Origin: Alphaproteobacteria bacterium
Lineage (GTDB): Bacteria > Pseudomonadota > Alphaproteobacteria > Rickettsiales > UBA1997
Direction: 5' to 3'
Length of the DNA: 44,794 nt
Assembly: GCA_030835745.1 (NCBI GenBank)
Contig: JAUROA010000037.1
Location: 1-44,794 of the forward strand
Shown: positions 34,876 to 44,540 of the stretch, piece by piece
Position numbering within the stretch: position 1 is the stretch's first letter
How the letters are laid out: every line of letters begins with the position of its first letter
Notes under the pieces: model-generated
The model's database searches: none
What the model was told of the DNA's origin: nothing
The model's input: only the letters and a program-made list of their open reading frames with translations
Program-made: the position numbers and the translations under genes

Positions 34876-36219
34876 ATGTCTAATAATTCACTTTCTGTTA
34901 TTATTTTAGCGGCTGGTAAGGGCACTAGAATGAAATCTGACTTACCAAAAGTTATGCACAAGGTTGCAGGTTGTGAAATGATAAATCATGTTATTAATAA
35001 TGCTAAAATATTAAAACCAAAAAATATTAATATTATCTCATCAAGCGAAACTATGCAATATCGCGATGATATTAAGCAATATCATAGTGATTTAAATCTT
35101 AATTTTATTATTCAGCATGAAAAGCTTGGAACGGGTCACGCTCTTAAGATTGCATTGCAAAATATCAAACAGCAAGATTTGGGTCAAAAAATCATTATTC
35201 TATATGCAGATACCCCTTTAGTTAGTAGCCAAACAATTGATAACTTAATTACAAAATTAGATAATCATCAAATATGCGTTGCAGCTTTTGAAGATAATGA
35301 ACCAAATATGTATGGTCGTCTTATTATTGATGATAATAATTTTTTACAAAAAATAATAGAATTTAAAGACGCTGATGAAGCTCAAAAAAAAGTCAATATT
35401 TGCAATTCTGGTATAATTGCTATTCTAGCAGAAAATATAGCGCAATTAGTCTCTAAAATTGATAATAATAATGCTTCTAAAGAATATTATTTAACTCAAT
35501 TAATTGAAATTGCTAACAAAAATAATTACAAATGTAGCTATCAAATTATTGATCGCAATGAGGTTGTTGGAGTTAATGATAAAATAGAATTAGCCAATGT
35601 TGAAAAAATAGCACAAAAAATAATAAGCCATAAATTAATGAAGCAGGGAGTTACAATAATCAATCCAGAATCATCTTTCTTTGCTTATGATGTAAAAATT
35701 GGCAAAAATTGCGTAATATATCCTAATAATTATATTGGTAATGATGTTGAAATTGAAAATAATGTTATTATTAATTCATTTAGCCATATAGTTGGGGCCA
35801 AAATTGGTAGTAATTCAAATATTGGACCATTTGCCAGAATTAGGCCTGAAACATTAATTGAAGATAGTTGTAAAATTGGCAATTTTGTAGAAATTAAGAA
35901 GTCTCAAATTGCTAAAAATGTTAAAATTAGTCATTTATCTTATATTGGCGATAGTGAAATTAACCAAAATTCCAATATTGGTGCTGGAGTTGTAACATGT
36001 AACTTTAATGGCAAAAAAAAGTTTAAAACAAAAATTGGTAAAAATAGTTTTATTGGCTCTAATTCTTCCTTAATAGCTCCAATTGAAATTGGTCACGATG
36101 TTATGGTAGGAGCTGGGAGTGTTATCAATAAAAATATTAATGATAAAAATACGGCAATTGCCAGGTCAAAGCAAGTTAATTTAAATAAAAATTACTTTAA
36201 TAATGATAAAAAATCATAA
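34876..36219 (+). CDS. glmU: Bifunctional UDP-GlcNAc pyrophosphorylase / GlcN-1-P acetyltransferase
   Basis: 447 residues. GlmU makes UDP-GlcNAc, the precursor of peptidoglycan and LPS. The N-terminal uridyltransferase part has LAAGKGTRMKSDLPKVMHKV, QHEKLGTGHAL and YADTPL. The C-terminal part is a left-handed beta-helix with hexapeptide repeats (IGPFARIRPET, IGNFVEIKKS, IGAGVVTCNFNGKKK). It is 7 nt after ilvC and overlaps the SH3 gene by 17 nt. With GlmS at 38.9-40.7 kb it completes much of the amino-sugar branch. Confidence 0.96.
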   Translation: MSNNSLSVIILAAGKGTRMKSDLPKVMHKVAGCEMINHVINNAKILKPKNINIISSSETMQYRDDIKQYHSDLNLNFIIQHEKLGTGHALKIALQNIKQQDLGQKIIILYADTPLVSSQTIDNLITKLDNHQICVAAFEDNEPNMYGRLIIDDNNFLQKIIEFKDADEAQKKVNICNSGIIAILAENIAQLVSKIDNNNASKEYYLTQLIEIANKNNYKCSYQIIDRNEVVGVNDKIELANVEKIAQKIISHKLMKQGVTIINPESSFFAYDVKIGKNCVIYPNNYIGNDVEIENNVIINSFSHIVGAKIGSNSNIGPFARIRPETLIEDSCKIGNFVEIKKSQIAKNVKISHLSYIGDSEINQNSNIGAGVVTCNFNGKKKFKTKIGKNSFIGSNSSLIAPIEIGHDVMVGAGSVINKNINDKNTAIARSKQVNLNKNYFNNDKKS

Positions 36220-36688
36220 AATAATTTCATTACTTACATTTATTTTTATATATTTTTTTACCACATTTTTTTTTACTTCCAAGATTTATGCCAGTTCAAA
36301 TAATAGCTATTTTGTGTCTTTACGCTCATCAAAAACCAATGTAAGATCAGGTCCTAGCACAATTTATCCTGTAAAATTTACTTATAAATTACGATCAATA
36401 CCATTAACAGTAATAAATGAATATGATAATTGGAATGAAATCAGAGATTATGACGGGCAAACTGGCTGGATCAGTAAAAATTTACTAAGCAAAAATAGAA
36501 CATTAATGGTTAGGACAACCAAAGAAAATGTAGCAATGCATAGCAAGCAAAATGATAAATCAAGAATAATATATAAATTAGAAAATAATGTAATTGGTAA
36601 TTTCGTTAAATGTTTGGATGATTGGTGTAAGATTGAAATTAATGACAAATTAGGTTGGGTCAAAAAAAAATTTCTTTATGGTTATTGA
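36203..36688 (+). CDS. Secreted bacterial SH3-domain protein
   Basis: 161 residues with an N-terminal signal or anchor (about 8-31, ending IYAS). Two bacterial SH3 repeats follow. The first (about 38-92) has KTNVRSGPSTIYPV and GWISKNLL; the second, more diverged, has VRTTKENVAMHSKQNDKSRI and GWVKKKFL. Such proteins bind peptidoglycan or cell-surface partners. There is no catalytic domain in this protein, so it may be a wall-binding adaptor. It is translationally coupled to glmU. Confidence 0.8.
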   Translation: MIKNHKIISLLTFIFIYFFTTFFFTSKIYASSNNSYFVSLRSSKTNVRSGPSTIYPVKFTYKLRSIPLTVINEYDNWNEIRDYDGQTGWISKNLLSKNRTLMVRTTKENVAMHSKQNDKSRIIYKLENNVIGNFVKCLDDWCKIEINDKLGWVKKKFLYGY

Positions 36689-36705
36689 TAAATAGAACTT
36701 AATCC

Positions 36706-36728
36706 CATTAGAATTAGGATCTGGCTCC
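36706..36728 (+). repeat. Decayed REP unit
   Basis: Positions 36706-36728 read CATTAGAA, TTA and then GGATCTGGCTCC, similar to the leader TATTAGGAA and core GGGGTCTGACCCC of the intact units, with several changes and a small deletion. It lies in the 200-bp gap between the SH3 gene and rne. Confidence 0.5.
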
Positions 36729-36888
36729 AAGATGCTTAGATGTTTTATATTTTTAAACAAAGGTCTTATCTCGCAAATATTTTAAAATATAATCTTTCCT
36801 TTTTAGATTTTATAATTAATGATTAAACTATAAGATTATTTGCTATTTTAAAAAAATTTGATGAAAAATAATAAGAATTTACAAATTT

Positions 36889-38775
36889 ATGAAAAAAACT
36901 ATTATAATTGATGCTGCACATCAAGAAGAAAAGAGGGTTGCAGTTTTAGAAAATGGAATATTGCAAGACTTTAATCGAGAGGCTTTATCAATAAAAAAGC
37001 TAAAAGGCAATATTTATTTAGCCAAAATTATCAGAGTAGAGGCTTCTTTGCAGGCATGTTTTGTTGATTATGGATCGCAAAAGCACGGATTCTTACCTTT
37101 TTCTGATATTCATCCCCAATATTACTCTATTACAGACGAAGAAAAGCAAAAGCTATTTGAATCATATAATATTGAAAATAATAATGAGGAGGATGATGAT
37201 GAATTTGAAGAGGATAACATCGTTAAAAAAGATGATACTGCTCAAGATTCAATTGTCACTGGTTCATTTTCGGTAGAAGATGAGACAGAAAATTACCGTG
37301 GTAATATTAGCACGATTCATAAAAAGTTTAACATTCAAGACGTCATTAAACCAAATCAATTTATATTAGTTCAAGTTACCAAAGAGGAAAGAGGTAATAA
37401 AGGTGCTTCAATGACAAGCTATATCTCAATTGCTGGAAAATATTGTGTTTTAATGGCTAACACTCCCAATAAGGGCGGAGTTTCAAAAAAAGTTGAGAAT
37501 TTTAGAGATAGAAAGCATTTACGTTCAATTATCAAAGAACTTGACGTGCCAAATTCAAGATCAGTTATAATTAGAACTGCTGGGGTTGGTAAAAAAGCAG
37601 AAGAAATTAAAAGAGACTATGAATATCTTGAAAAATTATGGTCAACAATTCAAGAAGTTGTTGAAAAGTCAAAGTCACCAACATTTATTCATGCTGAAGA
37701 TGACATAATTAGAAAATCCATTAGAGATATCTATGATGAAAATACAAAAGAAGTTATTATAGAAGGAGAAGAGGCTTATGAATCTGTACTAAATTTTGCT
37801 AAATTAAGCATAGCAGAACCTTGTAAAAATATTAAGCTATATAATGATCGCGTGCCAATTTTTAATCGCTTAAGAGTTGAGCAGCAAATTAATGAGCTTT
37901 ATGATAAAGAGATAAACCTTAAATCAGGAGGTTCTATTGTTATTGATCATACTGAAGCCTTAGTAGCCATAGATGTTAATTCTGGTAAATCAACCAAAGA
38001 TAGTGCGGTTGAAGATATGGCTCTTAATACTAATCTCGAAGCAGTAAAAGAGATTGCACGACAATTACGTTTAAGAGATTTAGCTGGTTTAATTGTTATT
38101 GATTTTATCGATATGAGCGATGCTAAGAATCGTCGCAATATTGAAAGAGCATTAAGAGACGAATTACAAGATGATAGGGCTAGAATACAGCTTGGTCGTA
38201 TAAGTATTTTTGGCCTTTTAGAAATGTCGCGACAAAGGCTGGCAGCAAGCTTTTTTGAGTCAATCACTGAGCCTTGTAAAAACTGCTCTGGCACAGGTTT
38301 TGTAAGATCAGTTGAAATTGTCGCTGTTAGTATTTTAAGAGCAATTAGGCATGCATGTAATGACAAGCAGGCCAATGTAATATATATCTATACCTCACCT
38401 CAGACAATTTCATATATGATGAATTTTAAAAGAAATGAAATTGTTGAGACTGAAAAAAATTATGGTATTCATATCTTTATGCATTGTCATGACGAGGTTG
38501 GAGTTAGTGGTTTTCAAATTAAGAAGCGAAAGGGCTTATCTGAAGATGAATCCAGAGAAATAGAAATGAAAATAGAGTCAGGACAGGTTAATAGAAGTAA
38601 TTTTGAAAAAGATTTCTATAAAGATCATTCATCTAATAATGATTATCAGGAAAATAATAATAGAAAAAACTATAGAAAAAATAGATATCACAAAAAAAGA
38701 TATAAAAATAATCAATCTCACGATAAGCCAAAAGGCCTGGTTAAGTCATTATTTTCTGTATTAAAAAATAGTTAG
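36889..38775 (+). CDS. rne: Ribonuclease E/G
   Basis: 628 residues. It is an endoribonuclease for mRNA decay and rRNA/tRNA maturation. It has a split S1 domain: YLAKIIRVEASLQACFVDYGSQKHGFLPFSDI, then an acidic insertion (about 100-140, EEDDDEFEED), then the rest. The catalytic core shows ALVAIDVNSGKST and LIVIDFIDMSDAKNRR, whose Asp residues bind the metal, and the zinc-link CKNCSGTG. It is shorter than enterobacterial RNase E: after the core it has only a basic tail with NYRKNRYHKKRYKNN, so any degradosome scaffold is minimal. An acidic S1 insertion is known in alphaproteobacterial homologues. Confidence 0.95.
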   Translation: MKKTIIIDAAHQEEKRVAVLENGILQDFNREALSIKKLKGNIYLAKIIRVEASLQACFVDYGSQKHGFLPFSDIHPQYYSITDEEKQKLFESYNIENNNEEDDDEFEEDNIVKKDDTAQDSIVTGSFSVEDETENYRGNISTIHKKFNIQDVIKPNQFILVQVTKEERGNKGASMTSYISIAGKYCVLMANTPNKGGVSKKVENFRDRKHLRSIIKELDVPNSRSVIIRTAGVGKKAEEIKRDYEYLEKLWSTIQEVVEKSKSPTFIHAEDDIIRKSIRDIYDENTKEVIIEGEEAYESVLNFAKLSIAEPCKNIKLYNDRVPIFNRLRVEQQINELYDKEINLKSGGSIVIDHTEALVAIDVNSGKSTKDSAVEDMALNTNLEAVKEIARQLRLRDLAGLIVIDFIDMSDAKNRRNIERALRDELQDDRARIQLGRISIFGLLEMSRQRLAASFFESITEPCKNCSGTGFVRSVEIVAVSILRAIRHACNDKQANVIYIYTSPQTISYMMNFKRNEIVETEKNYGIHIFMHCHDEVGVSGFQIKKRKGLSEDESREIEMKIESGQVNRSNFEKDFYKDHSSNNDYQENNNRKNYRKNRYHKKRYKNNQSHDKPKGLVKSLFSVLKNS

Positions 38776-38797
38776 ATTCAATAATATGATTTAACAA

Positions 38798-38834
38798 ATT
38801 AGGCACTATTATGCCATAATATTTCTTTTTTTGT
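38798..38834 (+). terminator. Intrinsic terminator after rne
   Basis: A stem ATTAGGCA / TGCCaTAAT (38798-38805 with 38812-38820, one bulge) has a six-base loop, followed by a T-rich run (ATTTCTTTTTTTG). It sits 22 nt after the rne stop and before the converging glmS. Confidence 0.55.
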
Positions 38835-38881
38835 TAAAATGATGTTATTTGAGTCTATTGTAATTTTTAAGATTAATAAAT

Positions 38882-40723
38882 TTATTCAACAGTAACTGAC
38901 TTGGCAAGATTTCTTGGTTGGTCAATATCATTTCCTTTATATAAGGCGCAATAATATGCTAATAATTGGAGATATATTATAGGTAATAATATTTCTTCAA
39001 TTGAGTTATTAATTTGAGGTATTTCAATTATTTGAGATGTTATTTTTCTAAATTTTTTAATTCCTATTTTATCACTTAGGGCAATTATTTTACCGTTTCT
39101 TGCATTTACTTCACTGGCATTAGAAAAAGTTTTTTCAAATAAATCATTATTTGGATTACGAGGTGCAATTACTATTACTGGTAGCTTTTTATCAATAAGA
39201 GCAATTGTGCCATGCTTTAGCTCGCCAGCTGCTATACCATATGAGTTGATATATGAAATTTCTCGAAGCTTAAGGGCCGCTTCAAGTGAATTTATATATG
39301 ATAATCCGCGACCAATAAATAGTGCATTTTGTGATTTTGCTATTTTTTTAGCAATTAATTTAATGTTTTTTAGGGCATTATCTTCTAAAATGTTTTGCAT
39401 TCTTATGCCGCATTCAAAAATATTATCAATAAGGTTGGATAATTGAGTGTTGTTGATTTTGTTTTTCTTAAATGCGAAATCAAGAGCAAATAAATATAAG
39501 GCTGCAATTTGTGCGCTATATGCTTTAGTTGAAGCAACTCCAATTTCAGGGCCAGCTAATGTTCTAATAACGCTATCAGAAATTTTAGCAATTGAGCTAT
39601 GAGCAACATTAACAAATGACAATGTTTTAAGTTTATTTTGTTTGGCATATTTTAGAGCAGCAAGAGTGTCAGCAGTTTCTCCAGATTGCGATATAAAAAT
39701 CGCTAAATTTTTTTTATCCTTAATAATTTTGCTGTAACGATATTCCGAAGCAATTTCAATATTTACCTTAACTTGCGCTAATTCTTCAATAAGATATTTA
39801 GCAATATAGCCAGCATAGAAAGAGGTGCCACAGGCAATTATTGATATTGAGTTAATGGCAGATATTGTAAATTTGTAATTAGTAAGGTTTATTGTATTAT
39901 TACTAAGATTTATATAGGTTTGTAAAGTTTCTTCAATTACTCGAGGCTGCTCATATATTTCTTTTAGCATAAAATGATCATAGCCATCCTTGGTAATGTT
40001 TTTATTATTTAGATTTGATATTTTTGCTTTACGAATAATATTTTTATTATTTTGGTCAAATATTGTTACTTTATCAGCGCTAATTTCAGCATAATCATTA
40101 TCTTCAAATGTTACGATTTTATTGCAATATTTACTAAATGCTAAGTAATCTGAAGAAATAAATTTAACATCGTCATTTATTCCTAATATTAGCGGAGATC
40201 CTTTTTTGGCAATATATAGTTTATCTGGTTGGTTTTTATCAAGAATTGCAATTGCATATGTGCCAATAATGTCATTACATGATTTAATGATTGCTTTTCT
40301 GATATCATTTTCTTTCTTAAAGTAGAATTCAATTAGATGAGGTATTACTTCAGTATCAGTGTCGCTAAGAAAAATAGATTTTTTGCGATTTAGTTTTTTC
40401 TTAAGTTCTTGATAATTTTCAACAATACCATTATGAACTACACAAAAATTATTAGAATTATGTGGGTGAGCATTAATTTGATTTGGTATTCCATGGGTGG
40501 CCCATCTGGTGTGCCCAATTGCAACATTTGAAGATATCTTATTATTATTTATCGAGTTTTTAAGATTTTTGATTTTGCCTTTTTCTTTAATAATGTTAAA
40601 TTGATTATTTTTTATTGCACAAATTCCAGCTGAGTCATAGCCTCTATATTCCAGTCTTTCAAGACCCTCTAGAGTTAGATCAATAGATTGATGGCTGCCA
40701 ATAACTCCAACAATACCGCACAT
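38882..40723 (-). CDS. glmS: Glutamine--fructose-6-phosphate aminotransferase
   Basis: 613 residues. GlmS makes glucosamine-6-phosphate from fructose-6-phosphate and glutamine. Cys2 (MCGIVGVIG) is the glutaminase nucleophile, with GHTRWATHG and HNGIVENY completing that site. The isomerase half has two SIS domains (IACGTSFYAGYIAKYL, FISQSGETADTLAALKYAK) and ends in PRNLAKSVTVE. It is monocistronic, with no glmS-ribozyme-like feature noticed in its leader. Confidence 0.97.
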   Translation of the reverse strand: MCGIVGVIGSHQSIDLTLEGLERLEYRGYDSAGICAIKNNQFNIIKEKGKIKNLKNSINNNKISSNVAIGHTRWATHGIPNQINAHPHNSNNFCVVHNGIVENYQELKKKLNRKKSIFLSDTDTEVIPHLIEFYFKKENDIRKAIIKSCNDIIGTYAIAILDKNQPDKLYIAKKGSPLILGINDDVKFISSDYLAFSKYCNKIVTFEDNDYAEISADKVTIFDQNNKNIIRKAKISNLNNKNITKDGYDHFMLKEIYEQPRVIEETLQTYINLSNNTINLTNYKFTISAINSISIIACGTSFYAGYIAKYLIEELAQVKVNIEIASEYRYSKIIKDKKNLAIFISQSGETADTLAALKYAKQNKLKTLSFVNVAHSSIAKISDSVIRTLAGPEIGVASTKAYSAQIAALYLFALDFAFKKNKINNTQLSNLIDNIFECGIRMQNILEDNALKNIKLIAKKIAKSQNALFIGRGLSYINSLEAALKLREISYINSYGIAAGELKHGTIALIDKKLPVIVIAPRNPNNDLFEKTFSNASEVNARNGKIIALSDKIGIKKFRKITSQIIEIPQINNSIEEILLPIIYLQLLAYYCALYKGNDIDQPRNLAKSVTVE

Positions 40724-41310
40724 TTACTAAAAAATTAAAATTAAATTAATATTTTGCTATAAACTTTAAAAACCCAAATTTATCTAAATTAGAGAAATTA
40801 ATTATTAATGTTAATATAACTTTACACCTTAATACTATTGATGTAAATAGTAATTTTTAGTAATATTTAATCAAAAATAAATTAAAGACAAATAAAGTAG
40901 CAAAAACTAAAATATTAGCTAATTATCAATTACTCTCAATAATAAAAATAATATGAAATACACAGCAAAATAATATAAGATTAATCTTTGTCTGGGAGTG
41001 CAGGATGTTAACTTAAAATGCTTTATAAACGGGTTAGTACTAATCTTTTAACGCAGTTAAAGCAATGTCGAAGTCCTTGAGTAATTAATTCCTGTAAAAC
41101 AAGATAGCGATGATTATCCAGGAAAATATTATTTTATACAGCACTGCCTGTTAGATCAAGTAGTGGTTTTTACAGCTCTGTAATATCTTTGTTTGGTTTG
41201 ATAATGACATTATCGCATAAATTTAATCAAAGAAAAACCATCATACCATATCATAACATTTTCAACAATATCAAATATTTTGGTTGTTATAATGCTTTAT
41301 ATTAAAATAG

Positions 41311-41335
41311 TATGATAAATTATATCATATTTTTT
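41311..41335 (+). terminator. Plus-strand terminator-like hairpin
   Basis: TATGATA (41311-41317) and TATCATA (41323-41329) flank a 5-nt loop and are followed by TTTTTT (41330-41335). There is no annotated plus-strand gene for it to terminate, which hints at an unannotated RNA upstream. The same motif occurs before uvrD at 1188-1218. Confidence 0.4.
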
Positions 41336-41356
41336 GAATGATGTCAATGTCAAATT

Positions 41357-41390
41357 GGGTTAGACCTCAATATTCGAAGAAGTTGAATAT
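41357..41390. repeat. Decayed REP palindrome
   Basis: GGGTTAGACCTCAATATTC at 41357-41375 matches the minus-strand form of the REP unit (GGGTCAGACCCCAATATTC) with two changes. GAATAT at 41385-41390 pairs with ATATTC, so this may be the remains of an inverted pair like that at 13914-13967. It lies 55 nt from the 3' end of the PBP gene. Confidence 0.6.
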
Positions 41391-41444
41391 GGCTTAAAAA
41401 TTTAAAATAATTGATGGTGCTGTTCTTTAATAACTATACATAAT

Positions 41445-43946
41445 TTAATAAATTCCAAGAGGCGAATCATCTTCAATTTGATTGTCAAAAAAGTTATCGT
41501 CATTTTTATTATTTTGATCTTCTTTTTCATATTCATCTTCTCTTTTTATATTGTCAGATAGCTTAAAGGCTTCAAAAAAGATATTTTCCTGTGGTGTTTT
41601 AGGAGTTGCAACTTCACCATTATTGCGATCAATTTTTATAAATTTGACACTATTTGGTGTCCTAAAAGGGGTTGAAGGTTTATCTTTTAATGCCTTTTTC
41701 ATAAAATCAATAAAAATTGGTAATGCAATAGTTGAGCCAGTTTCTTTCTCTCCAAGACTTCTTGGGGAATCATAGCCCACATAGACAGTTGCCACAAGAT
41801 CTGGTGTAAAACCAACAAACCAAGAATCAATAGAATTATTAGTTGTTCCAGTTTTGCCACCAACAATTTTACCAATTTGCCTCGCTCTTCTGGCCGTGCC
41901 TCTTTCAACAACTCCTTGTAACATGTAGGTAGCTTGATAAGCAGTTGCAGCATCAATTATTTGATCTTTATCGTCGTCAATAAAAGGAACGCCAATATTT
42001 TCGCTTTGCATATCATCAATAATGCAATCATTACATATTCTATTATCTCTTTTGTAAATTATTAAGCCATTGCGATCTTGGATTTTTTCAATCATTTGTG
42101 GCTCGATATTTTTTCCGCCATTTACAATCATTGAATATGCAGTAGCAATTTTGATAAGATTTGTTTCACTTGATCCCAAAACTAGTGAATAAATTTCTTC
42201 GGGATTATCACTGAGTTTAAATTTTTTGATTGTTTGAGCAACCTTATCAAGACCAACTTGTTGCGCTAATCTAACTGTTGTAACATTTCTAGATTTTTCT
42301 AGACCTGTTCTAAGAGTTGTTGGTCCAAAAAATTTGCCAGAGTAATTGGTTGGTTTATAGGGTGGTAAATCTGGGCCTTGATCAAGAGATATTTCTTCAT
42401 CCATAATTATTGATGCTGGTGTAAAGCCATTTTCTAGAGCTGAAAGATATCCAAAAGTTTTCATGGTTGATCCAGTTTGGCGATAGGCTTGAGTTGCTCT
42501 ATTAAATTGGTTTTTAGCATCTATATAACCTCCAGACATAGCCAAAATTCTTCCACTGTGTGGATCCATGGCAATAAAAGCGCCATTAACTTCAGGAATT
42601 TGTTTAAGGTCATATGATAATAGGCAATTTTGATCAATATTATCAATTTCTGAATCATAGCAATCCTTGTTATTGATTAATTTATTGCGACTTTCTGCAA
42701 CTAATATTAAGTCGCCAATTGCAAAAATCTCATGGATTTTTGTAGGCTCAGGACCCTTTTCATTGATATTGATATATTTTTGTGCCCATTTTACATTCTC
42801 AAGTAATATTACACCCTTATTATTATTTATGGTGCCAATATAGGCTTTATCATCATTAATTTCTAATATTACAGCCTTAATCCAATCTTTATTATATAGT
42901 TTGTTAATTTCAAAAGATTGAAGATTTTCATGCCAATTATTTGTAACGTCAATATTAGAAATTGGACCACGATATCCATGTTTCATATCATAATTTTCTA
43001 AGCCCCTTTGCAAAGCTTTTTGCGCAATTTTTTGCAATTGAGGATTAAGTGTTGTTTTAACTGAAATTCCATCTTCAAAAACATTATCAGAGCCATACAT
43101 TTCGCTTAATTTTTTCTTAACTGCGTCAGCGAAAAAATTTGCCTGAGTAATTGTGCTATCGATATTATCGGTTAGGATAATTGGTTTTTGTGTTGCTATT
43201 TCTCCTTCAATTGGAGTAATAAAACCTTCATAAACCATTCGTGATATAACCCAATCTCGTCTTATTTTTGCTTTTTCGATATTTTTCCTTGGGTCTAATT
43301 TTGAAGGAGCTTTAGGTAATGTTGCTAGTAAAGCAATTTCTTCAATTTCAAGATTATTAATTGATTTGTTAAAGTAGCTTTTTGCAGCAGCTGCAATTCC
43401 ATAAGAGCCAGATCCAAGATATATTTGATTTAAATATAACTCAATAACTTGGTCTTTGGTAAAATTTTGAGTCATCCTAATTGCTAATATTGCTTCTTTT
43501 ATTTTGCGTTCAATAGTTCTGTCTCTGGTAAGTAAAAAATTTTTGACAACTTGCTGTGTGATTGTTGAAGCGCCTCCTAAATTTGATTTATTCTTTAAAG
43601 AAGAAACAATATTATTATAAGCTGTTCTAATTATGGCTTTGATATCAATTCCAGGATGGTTGTAAAAATTAGAATCTTCTGCTGCTAAAAAGGCGCTTAT
43701 GACATTTTTTGGAATAAGTTCAATCGGAATAAAAATTCTTTTTTCTTTAGAAAATTCAGTAATCAGCGTATCATTTGCCGCATAAATTCTTGTTGTTATC
43801 ATGGGCTTATACTCTTTTAATTGCTGATAATTTGGCAAATCTTTGGAGTAGTGATTAAATATTGCAGTTGCTATAATGAATAAAAGCAAAAGTGAAATTG
43901 CTGATAATATAATGATAATTTTAGATAATTTTTTGATTTTTTTCAT
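41445..43946 (-). CDS. mrcA: Class A penicillin-binding protein 1A
   Basis: 833 residues; peptidoglycan glycosyltransferase and transpeptidase. One N-terminal transmembrane helix (about 9-30) is followed by a GT51 domain with AAEDSNFYNHPGID (catalytic Glu90), GGASTITQQVVKN and IELYLNQIYLGSGSYG. The transpeptidase part has STMK (Ser near 491), SRN in EKSRNVTTV, and KTGTTNN (near 698). A domain between the two halves fits the OB-like insert of PBP1A. The acidic, Asn-rich C-terminus (about 800-833) is low in complexity. With murJ it shows that a wall is made. Confidence 0.95.
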   Translation of the reverse strand: MKKIKKLSKIIIILSAISLLLLFIIATAIFNHYSKDLPNYQQLKEYKPMITTRIYAANDTLITEFSKEKRIFIPIELIPKNVISAFLAAEDSNFYNHPGIDIKAIIRTAYNNIVSSLKNKSNLGGASTITQQVVKNFLLTRDRTIERKIKEAILAIRMTQNFTKDQVIELYLNQIYLGSGSYGIAAAAKSYFNKSINNLEIEEIALLATLPKAPSKLDPRKNIEKAKIRRDWVISRMVYEGFITPIEGEIATQKPIILTDNIDSTITQANFFADAVKKKLSEMYGSDNVFEDGISVKTTLNPQLQKIAQKALQRGLENYDMKHGYRGPISNIDVTNNWHENLQSFEINKLYNKDWIKAVILEINDDKAYIGTINNNKGVILLENVKWAQKYININEKGPEPTKIHEIFAIGDLILVAESRNKLINNKDCYDSEIDNIDQNCLLSYDLKQIPEVNGAFIAMDPHSGRILAMSGGYIDAKNQFNRATQAYRQTGSTMKTFGYLSALENGFTPASIIMDEEISLDQGPDLPPYKPTNYSGKFFGPTTLRTGLEKSRNVTTVRLAQQVGLDKVAQTIKKFKLSDNPEEIYSLVLGSSETNLIKIATAYSMIVNGGKNIEPQMIEKIQDRNGLIIYKRDNRICNDCIIDDMQSENIGVPFIDDDKDQIIDAATAYQATYMLQGVVERGTARRARQIGKIVGGKTGTTNNSIDSWFVGFTPDLVATVYVGYDSPRSLGEKETGSTIALPIFIDFMKKALKDKPSTPFRTPNSVKFIKIDRNNGEVATPKTPQENIFFEAFKLSDNIKREDEYEKEDQNNKNDDNFFDNQIEDDSPLGIY

Positions 43947-44030
43947 TACTTGTTAATTGAGCTAAGGCTTATTATGAATTTTTTAAAAAAATTTGAAATT
44001 ATTGATAAGTTTATATTTGGTTTTAAAAAT

Positions 44031-44528
44031 TTAACTTTCAATTAATTCATAAATAAGATCAATATTATTTTTATTATTATTTTTTATAATTTTATTAAAA
44101 TTATTTTTAATTGAAAAAATTACTTCACTATTTTTTTCTTGACCAGGCTTAAGTTTGAAAGACATACTGCATAAACATTTATGTAATTTTATATATTTTG
44201 AATATTCTGTGGGTTGGGCATTATATTTTATTTTGAATTTAATGGTTTTATTTTTTTGTGAAATATTTTTGATATTAAATTTAACTATATTTTTTTCACC
44301 AGTAACAGTTGCTATGGTTTTTTTTTGAGCTTCAAATAAGATATTGGGGTTATTATTTTTTGTGATAAAGTTAATATTTAATGGATCATTTCCTAAAAAA
44401 AATGCTGGAATATATTTAGCAATATTTATTTCCTGGCAGATATTAGATTTGTTGCAAAAAAAATTAATTGGTCTTATAAGTAAAAATATTATAAATATTA
44501 CAAGAGCAAATCTAAATAAATTTGTCAT
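44031..44528 (-). CDS. ctaG: Cox11/CtaG-like cytochrome oxidase assembly protein
   Basis: 165 residues. One N-terminal membrane helix (about 5-20) is followed by a Cys at 25, as in the Cox11 'FC' motif, and a periplasmic beta-rich domain. KYIKLHKCLCSMSFKLKPGQEKNSEVIFSI aligns by pattern with the Cox11 copper site 'KI.CFCF..Q.L.PGE....PV.F'. The two copper-binding cysteines are kept (Cys118, Cys120), but both Phe are replaced. Cox11 delivers copper to CuB of cytochrome c oxidase. The protein is diverged, and no cox gene is adjacent. Confidence 0.7.
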   Translation of the reverse strand: MTNLFRFALVIFIIFLLIRPINFFCNKSNICQEINIAKYIPAFFLGNDPLNINFITKNNNPNILFEAQKKTIATVTGEKNIVKFNIKNISQKNKTIKFKIKYNAQPTEYSKYIKLHKCLCSMSFKLKPGQEKNSEVIFSIKNNFNKIIKNNNKNNIDLIYELIES

Positions 44529-44540
44529 TATATTAGCTAT

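Larger units (their letters stand above)
40724..41444. other. 720-bp gene-free region with possible structured RNA
   Basis: No open frame is convincing on either strand. From about 40985 to 41230 the DNA is less AT-rich than its surroundings and holds inverted pairs: TGCTTTA 41019-41025 with TAAAGCA 41058-41064, and GATAATG-a-CATTATC near 41210. A GGTTTTT near 41165 can pair with AAAAACC near 41235. A hairpin with T-run follows at 41311-41335 on the plus strand, then a decayed REP at 41357. On the minus strand, short open pieces interrupted by stops can be read (about 20-35 codons each), so a dead gene is an alternative to an RNA. Confidence 0.4.

Noticed and set aside
40724-40980. glmS ribozyme or riboswitch upstream of glmS
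   Set aside because: The leader is AT-rich, with no sign of the ribozyme core or its conserved G-rich elements. That ribozyme is also known mainly from Gram-positive bacteria.
40981-41230. Broken transposase or other gene on the minus strand
   Set aside because: Pieces of up to about 35 codons can be read between stops, but none gives a recognisable motif. Kept only as an alternative to a structured RNA.
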